64,000 nt of DNA, from contig CM025855.1 of assembly GCA_003952965.2 (NCBI GenBank), forward strand, positions 25,779,745 through 25,843,744, written 5' to 3'. This DNA is from Morella rubra (Eukaryota > Streptophyta > Magnoliopsida > Fagales > Myricaceae). Numbering within the stretch: the stretch's first letter is position 1; every line of letters starts with the position of its first letter. A program made the position numbers and the translations under genes. Below the pieces are notes generated by a model that saw only the letters and a list, made by a program, of their open reading frames with translations, was not told the DNA's origin and searched no databases. Below are positions 23,404-35,027 of this stretch, piece after piece.

Positions 23404-23911
23404 GGCTTAAATGCATCTCAAACCCTTGTGGTATTCAAATGTTGCAAATATATCCCTCTAATAAAGAATGTTGATTTTGTGTCCTAGGGTAAGCTTTCCG
23501 TTTAAAAAAATCCCCCCATCTGTATCCGTTTAAAAAATTAACGAAAATTAGTGGCGTGGCATAAGTCAACTACGTGTGCACGAATTAAAAAGCATCGTGT
23601 GTCTTTCTGGGCTCACTATCTCCACGTCAAAGGCCCAGTCAGAGCTCTGCCGCGTGAGATGTGTCTCTGCACACGTGGGTTTGTCTTACACCTAGTTGGT
23701 TTAGTGGATGACAGGGCACTAATTGGACCTCTGACGTGGAGATAGTGGGCCCAGAAAGACACAGGACACTTTTTGATTCGTGTACACAGGGTTGACTTAT
23801 GCCACATCACCACTTCCCGTTAGTTTTTTAAACAGAGACAGATGGAAGAAATTTTTTAAATGGAAAACTTACCTCAGGGACACAAAATCAACTTTCTTTA
23901 CCAGAGGGATA
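23404..23911. mobile_element. Long inverted-repeat MITE cutting into the TIR exon of T6
   Basis: The two arms (about 23470-23652 and 23710-23905) are inverted copies near 200 bp long. Both contain GTTGATTTTGTGTCC, GGCATAAGTCAAC and TCTTTCTGGGC(C/T)CACTATC. The left arm extends outward to GGCTTAAATGCATCTC, but the right arm stops at AGGGATAT, exactly where the TIR exon of T6 starts. The right terminus is therefore lost and the T6 start codon replaced. The overlapping open frames (23551-23745 +, 23616-23813 -) are palindrome shadows. Confidence 0.55.
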
Positions 23912-26870
23912 TCTTCTACTTCTTCAACACATCGGTGGACTCACGAGGTTTTCCTCAATTTTTGCGAAAAAGACACTCACAAAAGCTTAACAGATCATTT
24001 GTGTTTTGCTTTAAAACAAAAAGGTATTGTCATTTTTAAGGATGACGAAATACTTGAGCGAGGAAAATATATCTCTTTAGAGCTTTTCAAAGCAATACAA
24101 GAATCTCTATATGCCATCACAATTATCTTCGAGAACTATGTTACCTTTAGATGGTGCTTGCTTAAACTTGCTAAGATCGTCGAATGCATGAGAGAGACAC
24201 GCTCACAATTTTGCCTGTTTTCTATCATGTGGATCCCTCTGACGTACGAAACCAGACCAGCTTTTGCAATAGCTCTTGCTGGCCATGAAGAAGACCCCGA
24301 GGTTAACATGGAGAATACAAAATGGAGAGTTGCTTTGAGAGAAGTGGGTTGTCCTATCCGAATGGCATGTAAATGATAGGTATCATTGCATTATATTTAG
24401 TCTTTTCTTCTCTGTGAAAATGTAGCAAAGTTAGATGCCTTAGGAAAGTTATCAATTTTTCAAATTATGGCGTTAGCATATACTTTGTCGTATTGTAGAA
24501 CTTGACTGAGTCTTTCACGGATCACAAGGACAAATTGTGTTTTCCTTTCCTAGTCGTATTTAATTCGCAAAAATTTAGGGACTTTTGGACTTCAGTTGAA
24601 GAGCTTTTGCATAGTCTTGACTAGAAGAATAATTCAAAATTTTCAAAAACACCTCTCTGACGAAAATTTTAACCACTAATGATTAATCTTCTCACAACTT
24701 ATAATTCGTTCAAGTTTGCCACTGAGAAAATAGAACGTCTCAATATATTTGTAGCTCAAATACATGTTTCTTTCCTTTTTTGGTTTTCTGTTTTATTTTT
24801 CTTCAAAGACTATCTTCACTATGAAGAAAATATGGCTTCATCTTCACTCAATTTGATTTTGTAGAAAACTAGTAACTCAAGCAATGAAAACCAAAAAATT
24901 GAGAAAAAAAAATTAGATGAAGCTAAATGCCACATATAAAGTGAGAGAAGCAACGTAGAAAAGGGATATAAACAAGTGCCTCTAATCCATGGGCTAGCTA
25001 TGCAAAGTCCAAATGCCAACAAAGAATGATGTATACGGGTTAAGACATCGGAAGGTGGAAAATTAGAACCTAAACTACATTGGTATGGTAGAGACTATAG
25101 AGTTCCTCTTTATATGTTGTATATTATAACATTAATAGTTACTTCACAAATAGCTATTACTCTCTCCTTAAAACTAATTATCCTATCTTTGTGCAGACAT
25201 GAGTCAACAATTATCATTGAGATCAATGAATAGATATTTTTTGGATTGAGTCGTAACTTCTCAAGTATTTTCAAATAAGCTTGTTGGTATAGAATCTCGT
25301 TTAGAGGAAATGAATGAACCTGCTGAATATTGGGTCAGATGATGTTCGCTTTATAGAGATTCATGGAATGGGTGGAGTTGGTAAAACAACTCTTGCATAA
25401 GTTATTTATGAAAGAGTTTCTTATCACTTTGAAGCTAGCAGCTTTATTGCTTGTATTAGAGAAGAACTAAAAATCGAGGTTTAGTTTCTTGCAACAGCAA
25501 CAACTTTTGAAGATCCTCATGCAAAGAGAAATACATATATGGGATGATCGTGAGGGAACCAATATTATAAAGAGCATACTACATAATAGGAGGGTCTTTC
25601 TTGTCCTTGATGATGTGGATCGAGAAAAGCATTTAGCAGCATTAGCAAGGAGTCATGATTGATTTGGTCCAGGGAATAGAATCCTTTTAACAAGCAGAGA
25701 TAGTCATTTGTTGAAAACACATGGGGTGTATGGAATATATAAGGTAAAGAGTTAAATAATGATGAAGCTTTGCAACTCCTTAGCTTGTATGCATTCAAGA
25801 AACTCTATTCTGGAGAAAATTATATTGATTTATCTAATCTAATGGATTTTATACGAACTATGCTCAAGGCCTTCCTTTGCCTCTTAAAATTTTAGGTTCC
25901 TCCTTGTTTCGGTAGGACAACAAATGCATGAAAAAGTGTTTGCGATCAACTAAAAGCAAAACAAAATAGTGGAATTATGGATGTGCTTCAAATATGTTTT
26001 GATGGATTGGAAGATTTGCAGAAAAAGTTATTTTTGGATATTGCGTTTTTCTTTAAAGGAGAGATCTTTGATAACGTATTGATGGATATACTACAAAGTT
26101 GTGGTTACTTTACATATTTCAATATTGATGTTCTAATGGATAAATCTCTTATAATGATCTCGTCTGGAAGATTGAGAATGCATGACTTGTTACAAAAAAA
26201 TGGGTCAAGAAGTAGTTTATCATGAATCTCCTTGGCTACTAGGGAACTAATGCAGTTGAAGGCATATTCCTACAATTACCAACTTGCAAAAAGGATCGAG
26301 TTAATGTTAAAGCATTCTCAAAGATGGCAAAATAGAGAATTCTTCAGATTGGCAATATGAATATTGTCGAGAACTTTTCTAAACTTCATGACAAGTACTT
26401 ATACAGCATGTTATGGCCTGGTGATCTTTTAAGATTCATGCCAAGCAATGAGTTATGTGTGATGGAGTGGTTGGGATTTCCATTCAAATCCTTGCTGACC
26501 AATTTCCAGTTCAGACCATCTTGTTCAACTTAACATTCCTTTCAGCCGCACCAAAAAACTTTGGAAGGGAATAAAGGTATCTATTTTTCACTTTTATTCA
26601 GTCACATGTTTATTCTTAATCTTCTTTTCAGATAAGTTCACTCATGTTTTATTTTTCGATTTATATCAAAGTTTAGGCAACTTAAAACTCTTTGACATTA
26701 GTGGCTTTAAGAGCTTAATGGAGATACCAAACTTCACTGAAGTCCCAAATCTTGAGATACTTGATCTTGAAGGTTGTATGAGTCTATCTATGGTGAACAC
26801 AGCCGTTGGAGTTCTCAAACGCCTTAGACGATTGAATTTATCCATTTTTTGATGCAGGATGCTTAAAAAT
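23912..26870 (+). pseudogene. TNL locus T6: TIR-NBS-LRR pseudogene
   Basis: TIR exon from about 23912 (Ser/Thr-rich start missing, then RWTHEVFLNFCEKDTHKS) to 24379; NB-ARC from 25197 (P-loop about 25368-25394); LRR from about 26245. Breaks: TIR-3 out of frame as in T1, a stop in the Leu-Ala-Glu stretch after the P-loop (CTTGCATAAG), and frameshifts in the later NB. A deletion joins the end of the NB exon (ATGAATCTCC) to the last bases before the LRR-exon acceptor (TTGGCTACTAG), removing the intron. LRR similarity fades at about 26840, where copia sequence begins. C-JID absent. No leader like those of T1-T3 is present upstream. Confidence 0.8.
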
Positions 26871-26879
26871 AAGTTAGTA

Positions 26880-27719
26880 AAAAAAAACTCATTTTTATTC
26901 TTCAATTTAATATTTTCTCCATGGTATCAGAGCCACTACCATTAGTTCTTGTGGCCCTTAGTCGCTGGATCATTTCGGCAACTATCTGGCCGAATCACAA
27001 CCACTCCTTATTGTTTTCCCAACTATCCACCAACTTCCGGCCACTCCGTGGCACCACCCATCATCATATTATTCGTCCAACTGCAATCGTACATCGCCAT
27101 CCATTGGTGGCACTCCGGCCACCGCTCAAGACACTTTCCACCACATTCAGCCATTGTAGGTAGCCATGTCTGACAGACCTCCGGCGAGGGGTTCAAGATC
27201 TTTCCCAAGCATTTTTTCGTGCTCATTCGAGTTGTGCAATCCGTTTGTTACAATTCTGATCAGTGAAATCTCTTTCTCACGCGCACTTATCTGGAAATCA
27301 ATTTGAGGGTCTCAAATCACCTTGTCAAAGCCGCACTTGTATCTATTTTGTCCTGGTCCCTATTGGATCTTGTGCTACCACCCTACGGGTCCTATTTCTG
27401 TAACAACTCTTGTGCTTCCCCCTCACCGCGGATCCGTTGTGTCGAAGCTTTGTTTCTCTAGACATCATCATCATCTTGTTTGCAAACTCAAGTTGGTATT
27501 GACAATACCATCTTGAGTTTGAGGGAGGGTGTTAGAATGTAAATTGTGTTCGACCCACATTGGTTAGGAATCTGGATCCTATGTTATTTGGGTACTATAA
27601 ATAAGCCTTTATATATACAAGTTCAATAAATAGGTCTTTCTTGACAGAACCACCTTAAATTCTTCTCTCTCTTCCGCTCTCCTTTAGTTCAATATTTCTT
27701 GAGTTTAATATTTTCTACA
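26880..27719 (+). mobile_element. Internally deleted Ty1/copia element
   Basis: The end of a 5' LTR (AATATTTTCTCCA) is followed by a tRNA-iMet-type primer site, TGGTATCAGAGCC, at 26920-26932. About 600 bp of internal sequence follows, then a polypurine tract GAGTTTGAGGGAGGG and a 190-bp 3' LTR (27530-27719, TGTTAGAATG...TTTTCTACA). Both LTR ends share TTTAATATTTTCT(C/A)CA. Just before the polypurine tract the frame encodes a weak match to the copia pol C-terminus (CKLKLVLTIPS). gag, IN and RT are gone. The 5' LTR itself is mostly missing, cut at the T6 boundary. Confidence 0.6.
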
Positions 27720-28951
27720 TATCCATCATACTATGCTTGCTAGATGGCGATCCAAGCATCTTAATCCAATTCCTATCCAATAGAGATTATCAGTGGTGCT
27801 ATACTTTGATATATTCATCTTAGCCTTAGGTCAATTATACTTCACCCATTGTTTCGTAGTATAATGCATGCGGTACTGAACAGTCGTAAACATCGTAGAT
27901 AGACTAATTGTTTTGGTAACAAAGATACTTTGAACGACCAACCTTTTATATGGTGTATCGTATATATATATAATATATATATTATATATATATATATAGC
28001 TATTTTATGCATATATATATATACAGCTGAGATTTTATGCGGTTTCAATCAGTATTTGGTTGTCAATTCAGTTAGTCTTGCTACTAGTCAATTGATTGGA
28101 AATTTTGAGTCTTTTTTTCACGATTAGGGTGTCATCTACAAAAGTTGTGCATTTAATTAGTCTATGCTACTAGTCAATTGAATGAAAATTTTGAGTCATT
28201 TTTAAGATGTACATGTCCAACACGTACATGCATGATGATAATCGACAGATCAATTAATAGGGATGGTCAGATCTTGTTATTTTCAACTTCAATGAAGATC
28301 CAACAGTCAGTTTGACTAATTGTTTAGATCAAGAAAGTTAGCGGTTTAGAGGAGTTAATTAACTGCTCATGATTTGCGTTTGTATTTCGAAAAGCATCAA
28401 GAGATTATGGGTTTATCTTCGTTAATTGTGCAACGCAATTGAACAAGATGTGGATTTGAAAATCCAAGCTCCATTGTATCCCTAAACAAATTTGCATCAA
28501 TCTTCCATACAAATTGGTGGGGGCAAATATTGTTTAAGGAAAACAATGATGTTGTGACTTAGGAGCAATTTCTTCAATATTCAACATTTTTTTATAGTTG
28601 AAATGAGCAAAAAATGAACTATGCATCACAATCAAGATTGTTAAATCTTGATTCTAAGAGGGCGAATATTTATAAATTTGAATAGTTAGAGTAACATTGG
28701 GCTAATATTTGTAAACCTTAATAGTTTGAGGTCGTAATATGATTAAAATAATAATTTAGACCCCAAATAACACTGAACAAACTTAGATTGAAAATTAGAA
28801 ATCATGAACAATATTTCTAGATAGAATGAACATACTTATCCAAAAGAAAAAAGAAACTTTACTTTTCACCCTTAAACTATGATATCACTATTATTTTATG
28901 CTTCAAACTATCAATTTAGTCTCAATTGTATCCTTCGAACTGTTAAAATGA
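27720..28951. other. Relic TNL leader with AT microsatellite, no gene
   Basis: 27850-28260 repeats TNL upstream phrases (TTTCAATCAGTATTTGGTTG; CTAGTCAATTGATTGGAAATTTTGAGTC, with the second half repeated at about 28160-28200), but no TIR exon follows. An AT microsatellite occupies about 27959-28022. 28260-28951 holds nothing I can name. Confidence 0.4.
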
Positions 28952-30267
28952 GGGGTAAAGTTATAGTTAGCCCCGTATGTATGGACAAAAATCAAATTAG
29001 TATCCGCAATTATCAAAAAGGTGATTTGAGACCTTTAACTTTCAAAAATATTCAATCTTCGCTCCCACGTCTAGATCGATCGTTAAATCAAACGGATTTC
29101 TAACACGTGCGTCCGACGTGCTTCTCTTCCATTTGAAATGTTCTCTCTCCCTCTAGTTTCATGAGTTTCTATGGTGTCCACAGGCACGTCATGAGTACCG
29201 GTTCTGGTGCCCAACTCTACCTTATCTTCTTATCTCGTTGTGTTTGTTTGGCAATTGAGGAAAAATAAAAATATCATAAAGTTTGGTTGGTAGGCCATCG
29301 CTGTTCCCCTCATTCCACGGCCATTTCTCCTTCATCCTCATCAGATTTCGGAAACTACGTTACAAAACATGTAAACGAGAATTTGTCCAGAAACAGAAAA
29401 AGAAACTACCACGAAGAAAAGAAAAAATAAAAAACTGAAAATTGAATGTAAAAGCTGATTTGATGAACTAATAAAACTAGTGCTGCTTTGTTCTTGTTAC
29501 AACTGAGGATTTCTAAATCTATCAAACCGGACCCTTTTCCGATTCTATTTTCACACCCAACATCGGCTTCTTCCTTTGTTTTCTCTTCTCGGTATACAAT
29601 TTCTTTTGTTTTCTAGCACACCAAAAGGACGTAAAAGATGGGGAGAGAAAGACCTCTTCCACATAAAGAAAGCTATAAGAAACTAGCAATCTATAAGAAT
29701 CTCTTCAATCATCATCGGAGTTTTTCGGGCCCGGGTCTATCAGCATCTCTTAAATTGAGCATCTCTAAAACTCAACGACTAGAGTCTGGACTTCGGTTCC
29801 GCTGCATGGAGAGTGGTTTGCAGCACGTTGACTCTGGCTCCGACTTTTGTGGCTTTCTTGACTATTGAAGCGGCGGATATTTCGCGGAGTTCGTCATCGT
29901 CGTCTTGGAAACTCAAATCGGGAAAGTTAAGCCTAGCGGAAGGGCCTTGGAGATAGAACACGGCAGCTCGCGCGAGAAGTATGAGATTGAGTGGAGAAAA
30001 ACGAAGGCCAACTTGTGCGAGAAGAGAGGAGAGACAGATTTGGCAAATTTATCAATAACTCAGAGTGGGCAGTTTGGTCATTTCAGATGGAAGAGAAGCG
30101 CGTGAGACACACGTGGTTGAAAATCCATCTGATTTAATGATCGATTTAGAAGGAGCCGAAGATTGAATAGTTTTGAAAGTTAAATGTCTCAAATCGCCTT
30201 TTTGATAATTGCAGGTACCAATTTGATTTTTGCCCATACATACGGGGCCAACTATGACTTTACCCCT
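28952..30267. mobile_element. MULE-like long-TIR element (carries an ERF fragment)
   Basis: The left arm, GGGGTAAAGTTATAGTTAGC at 28952, is mirrored on the minus strand at 30267 (GGGGTAAAGTCATAGTTGGC). The arms match by eye for roughly 190 bp and share GCAATTATCAAAAAGG and ACTTTCAAAA. Flanks are TAAAATGA on the left and TAAAATTT on the right, a plausible decayed 8-9 bp target duplication. The interior (about 950 bp) has no transposase but includes an AP2/ERF gene fragment, as expected for a Pack-MULE. Confidence 0.55.
29779..29985 (-). pseudogene. AP2/ERF (DREB-type) transcription factor fragment
   Basis: The minus strand reads ARAAVFYLQGPSARLNFPDL, the end of an AP2 DNA-binding domain (usual form AFYLRGPSARLNFP). 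It continues with acidic DDDDE, then ISAASIVKKATKVGARVNVL, matching the ISAASIRKKAxEVGARVDALQ block known after the AP2 domain in DREB-group ERFs. It stops at 29779. The first two thirds of the AP2 domain are absent; upstream sequence leaves the family. It lies wholly inside the long-TIR element 28952-30267, pointing to capture of a host exon. Confidence 0.7.
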
Positions 30268-30866
30268 AAAATTTATCAGTTTGCACTATTCAAATATTTT
30301 CTACAGTTGAAATAAGCAAAAAAATGAGTTTCGTGGCACAATGAAGATTTTCATATTCTATAGAAGGCAAATATTTAAAAATTTTAATAGTTAGAGACAA
30401 ATTTTAAATAGTTAGAAACTAATAATTTGGACTCCAAATTGACATTTCATGCTATAAATTATAATTAAGTACAAACGCGGCTCAATACACGAAGTCCAAT
30501 TCTAAGTGGGATCAAGGGTAACTGACGAGTAAAGTGGACCAGACTAACAACTTTTGTGTGGCCCAAATCTGAAGACTCGGGCCTCGTATTCGGCCCATTT
30601 CAATTTCATGAGTTGTGCCAAAACGAGTCAAATGGTGTCAAACCGAACAAAAGACTTTGATAAGGTTAGCATATATATCATCTATTGACTTAAAAAATTG
30701 ATATGTGCTAAGTAATTCTTCTTATTGGGTTCGGAAGTGGGGGAATATTGAAAAAAAAAAAAATTAATTCTTTTCAAGATAAATATATTTTTCACCAATT
30801 AATTATAAGAGGTTTGAGTACATACTGTATTATAAACTATCAGTTTTGACACATTGCACCTCCAAT
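30268..30866. other. Spacer ending in a MITE-family flank of the hAT insertion
   Basis: No gene seen. 30820-30866 (ATAAACTATCAGTTTTGACA, then CATTGCACC) is the left half of a TTGACACATTGCACC-family repeat, continued at 39265 on the far side of the hAT element. Confidence 0.45.
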
Positions 30867-31209
30867 GTAAAAACTAGGACTAAACAATTTTGGGTCGAAA
30901 CGGACCGGGCCGACCCAAACCGGCCTAAAACCAACTGGATCGGCCAGTTTTGGGTCAGCCCGGTTCGGCTATCAGCCCAAAAATACCTAGAACTGAACCG
31001 ACAGTATGTTAAGTATTTTACGTTCTTTTTTTTTTTAATATTATTTTTTTTTTTTTCTCCCCCCCCCCCCCCTAACCCCCAAACCCCAAATTCCCCTTTC
31101 TTTGATTCTTTCCCCCGGACACATCAAGCCCTCGCCCCCAATCCCTTTCTTTCCCTCCGACGCCCTTTGTTCTAAAAATTGAAACCCTAGCCACCGCCCC
31201 ACACCTCGT

Positions 31210-31274
31210 CAGTCTCTCTCTCTCTCTCTCTCTCTCCTCTCTCCTCTCTCTCTCTCTCTCTCTTCTCTCTCCTC

Positions 31275-31305
<31 letters not shown>

Positions 31306-31332
31306 CTCTATCTATCTATCTATCTATCTCAC
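31210..31332. repeat. TC and TATC microsatellites in the hAT 5' region
   Basis: A CT/TC dinucleotide tract (about 31210-31275) runs into TATC tetranucleotide repeats (about 31276-31330). They lie in the untranslated 5' part of the hAT element. Confidence 0.8.
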
Positions 31333-32264
31333 AAGGCCATGCCCCCTCTCAACCTCTCTCAATCTCTCTAGCTCACATGGCCACAGGGTAAATCTCCTCT
31401 CTCTTTCTCTCTATCTCACACCCCCTCTCAGCCTCTCTCAGTTTGATATTGGCTCGTTTGATATTAGGGTTTGTTATGTAGTTTACTTCCCAATTCCCTT
31501 TCGTTTGATATTAGGTCTCGTTTGTGTATAGTTTACTTCTCAATCAGTAAATAATATTTAGATCTTTGTTTTACATTTTGTCATTCTGAGTCTCTGACTA
31601 TGGGTACCTACATGAGTAGCCATAGGTAATGAGAAAGGGTCCTACGTTCGAGTTTTATCAAAGAAGGGCGAAAGAGAGAACTGGCTACTTGATAGAGTGA
31701 GTAGGGATGGTACTGGATATTTACAGTATAACTAGGATGATATTTGCTCTCTTTTTTTCCAGATTTTTGATATTTGCTAGTTTCATAGAACTGTCTCGTT
31801 TCATATTAGATCTTTGATATTTGCTCATTTTTCCCAGATTTGATATTTACAAATTAACTAGGATTCCAATTTAGGTTGTTTATTTTATTAGTTGCTGATT
31901 TGCAAGAAGTTAAGAACATTAACATATTTGAAGATTTGCATTTTACAGAGTTGGTGATTTGAAAAGTTGCTGATAATTTCTTTGTACGGCTGTTGACAAG
32001 AATCAAATCAGGTCAGTATTTCCCATTTTATTAAGTTACTTTTAGTTTATGATAGAGATTGGAAGTTAGGATTATGTTGGTTTCTGTGGAGATCGGAGGT
32101 CAGGGCTGATTTGATGTTGGATTTGGATGAATTTAGGTTTAGGTTTGTTGGATGATTTGCTAATTTAATATTGTTGGATTGTTCGATGATTTTATATTGA
32201 TTTTGTTGTTAGATTGTTTGTTAATTTGTTTTTTATTTTTAATGTGGTCTAGATGGAAAAGACT

Positions 32265-33594
32265 TGATGAGTGTACGAAAGTGCTCTCTAGATACCCTAT
32301 TATTGGACTAAAATGCTAAAATGTGAATAGAAATAATTGGAATTAATTGAATTGAGTTTCTATTTACTTTGGGATACTCCTAAGCAGATTTTTATGTTTA
32401 ATTTCAGAGATTATAAAAGAGCAAGTCAAAAGCCCAGTCAAATTCAAAGGAGGACTCTCATGGGTTGAGAGCAATTTGATTCAAAAGAAAAAAAAAAAAA
32501 AAAAAAAAAAAGGATCACAAAAGGAAACTGCAAGAAGTCCAAGTCCGAAATTCGCTAGGAGACAGCCTGGATATATTTTAGTATTTTGATCGTAACTTTC
32601 CACTCACATATCGGACGGATGCGATTCTTGATGCGTTGGAAAGCTATCTTAAGGGGCTACAATTCCGTGTGAGATGATATTTCTCTAATTCGAAATTTTA
32701 CTGGGTCAAAAGTGCGCCGCAATCCAAGCCCGGAAACCAAAGGATATTTTTTTAGCGTTTTTTTTTTTTCCGTTTTTTAGGGTTTTGTTGCGGGACATAT
32801 ATAAGCTAAACTTTTCATTGTAAAGAGAGGCGGCAGACTTGGGGACTGGAGGTTCTTTTATCTAGAATTCTTTTTCATTCATCTTAGTATGGGCAATTAA
32901 ATTCTCAAGTGGGGTTAGGGATGAACTTGCACACTAGACGGTATTTTCAATTCATTCTTAATTTGTGTATTTGATTTTCAATTACTAAAACTCTTTTGTT
33001 TTATCATTCTCAATTCATTGTTGATGTTTTCTTCTCCGAATAATCATAGAATTTATTCTGTTTATGGATTCAGTAATGCTTTTTCTATTGAATGGATTAG
33101 TTATTTGATTATGTTTGGATCAATTATTTATCTATATTGATTTACTTCTCTGCTGCAATATCGCTCCTTGAGTATATTGTCGTCGTTGGATTTTCTCAAT
33201 AGGGATAATAATTTACGTATTCTAAAAGTGGTGAATGGTTTTTCAAAGGATTACATTTGGTTTAATTTTGGTTTATAAATCTATACCTTCCGATTGAGAA
33301 TTTTGAGAATTGAGTTCCCAATTGAGTTATTCACTGAATTAAGAATAATTAAAATACCGGAGTTGTGCAAGGGATTCCCGACGCCTTGCTGTTCGTCAAA
33401 TTTGAGTACTTTTTCCGTTAGTCACTCTGCTTCACTTCAATTTGCATTTAAAATTAATCTTTGATCTCCATTGATCATTTAATATTCTTCTTTATTTTCT
33501 TTGTTCCTTTTGCTATTCTTTTAATTTGTCTCTCTGTGGAATCGACACCCCAAAGCTGTGCTACAACTACCGCATTATTCTTTGGGCGTAATCA
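32265..33594 (+). repeat. 5' LTR of the Athila-type gypsy fragment
   Basis: Begins TGATGAGTGTACG at 32265, directly after hAT codon 4, and ends GGGCGTAATCA at 33594, six bases before the primer site. It is about 1.33 kb and contains an A-run near 32486-32511. No second LTR copy is present in the window. Confidence 0.7.
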
Positions 33595-33599
33595 AATTT

Positions 33600-33617
33600 T
33601 GGCGCCGTTGCCGGGGA
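33600..33617 (+). other. Primer binding site complementary to tRNA-Asp
   Basis: TGGCGCCGTTGCCGGGGA matches the complement of the 3' end of plant tRNA-Asp(GTC), including CCA. It marks the LTR edge and supports the Athila-like assignment. Confidence 0.85.
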
Positions 33618-35027
33618 GACGACAGAAGAATTGCTAGACTTTTTTTGTCTTTTCAATAGTTTGTAAAGGCGATAACTTCGTTCCCTCTTTTAGCTTGCTA
33701 CATCTTTATTTATTTTATTTTATTTTATTTTATTTTATTTATTTATTTTATTTTATTTTATTTTTATTTTTTAGTTTGTTTTCTTTTTAGTCTTGCATTT
33801 TTCTTTATCTTGCATGCACAGGTATAGAGACGCCTTGGGTCGATTTGCTTATAGACCTGAGTCTGAGTCTGAGTCACGTGGCTAATCATGCAGAGCCTTT
33901 TGGACCATGTCTTGTGTGTGGCGGGGTAGATCACCTCACCCAACAGTGTCCCACACTTGTTGAAAGGAGAGGGATGTATGAGGAACAATGTAATGCCTTA
34001 GGAATGTACAAGAAGCCTTTTCACCTTTCTCTGATACCTATAATCCGGGGTGGCGCAATCACCCCAATTTTAGCTGGAAGTCTGAAAACCAGCCGCCTGC
34101 ACAACCCCCTAGATCATACCATGCACCTTCGTCTTCTAGGAGTCCTTTAGAAGACACTTTGCATGCCTTTATTGAGGCACAGGGTAAGACTAACCAAAAG
34201 TTTGAATCGTTGATTACGTAGGTTGTTGAAGAAAACAAGGAGATAAAGAGCCAAGTGTCCAAATTGATGAGCTCCTTGAGTGTGAATGAGCGAGGTAAGT
34301 TCCCTTTTCAAGCTCAGTCCTCACCCCATGGTCAACACATGGTGCAAGAGAATTTGAAGGATGTGAATGCCATTGTGACATGAAGTGGTAAGTCATTACA
34401 CATTCCAACAATGAACGAATCAGAGGATGCGGAAAAGAATCAAGATAATAGTGACGCCGAGCTACCCAAGGACCCTGAGGTGCCAAAGAGTCCTGTTAAG
34501 GTACCATTCCCTCAAGCTTTGAAATCAAGCAAGCAAACTTTGGATCCTAACAATGAAATCCTAGAGAATCTGAGGCAGGTAAAAATCAATCTTCCTCTTT
34601 TACATGTGATTAAACAAGTTCCTACTTATGCAAAAGTTCTCAAGGATTTGTGTACAGTCAAGAGGAAGCATCATGTGAAGAAAACAGCATTCCTGACAGA
34701 ACAAGTTAGTGCTTTAATTGAGCAGCGGATTCCTCCCAAGTACAAGGATCCTGGTTGCCCAACCATTGGATGCAGCATTGGAAATCATGACTTTGGGCAA
34801 GCTTTGCTAGATTTAGGAGCTAGCGTGAATCTGATGCCATATTCTATTTATTTGCAGTTGGGGTTGGGAGAAATCAAACCAACCACTGTAGTATTGCAAT
34901 TGGCTGACCGTTCAGTCAAAGTACCCCGGGGTGTGGTAGAGGATGTTCTAATTCAAATTGAAAAATTTTATTATCCTGTTGATTTCATAATTCTTAACAC
35001 TAGCTCTACTGTTGACACTAGCTCTAG

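Larger units (their letters stand above)
32265..35022 (+). mobile_element. Athila-type Ty3/gypsy fragment: 5' LTR, primer site, partial gag-protease
   Basis: A complete 5' LTR, a tRNA-Asp primer site, a gag fragment and a protease are present; RT, RNase H, integrase and the 3' LTR are absent. The gag zinc knuckle CLVCGGVDHLTQQC (CX2CX4HX4C) is at 33908-33949. A frameshift at about 34030, a TAG at about 34219 and a TGA at about 34381 break gag. The protease frame (34411-35022) contains LLDLGASVNLMPYSIYLQLG, typical of Athila-like proteases with DLGAS at the active site. Gag is also short: only about 290 bp separate the primer site from the knuckle. The fragment is bracketed by 17-bp direct repeats. 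Confidence 0.8.

Noticed and set aside
23551..23813. Two overlapping open frames on opposite strands with similar proteins (WHKSTTCARIKK.. / WHKSTLCTRIKK..)
   Set aside because: They are the two arms of an inverted-repeat MITE read from each strand, not genes.
27959..28022. TA-rich palindromic run considered as a hairpin or origin-like element
   Set aside because: Simple AT microsatellite within a relic TNL leader.
31020..31175. Pro-rich frame (PPPPPNPQTPNSPFF) in the hAT 5' region
   Set aside because: Encoded by C-runs and simple sequence before the microsatellites, with no conservation evidence.
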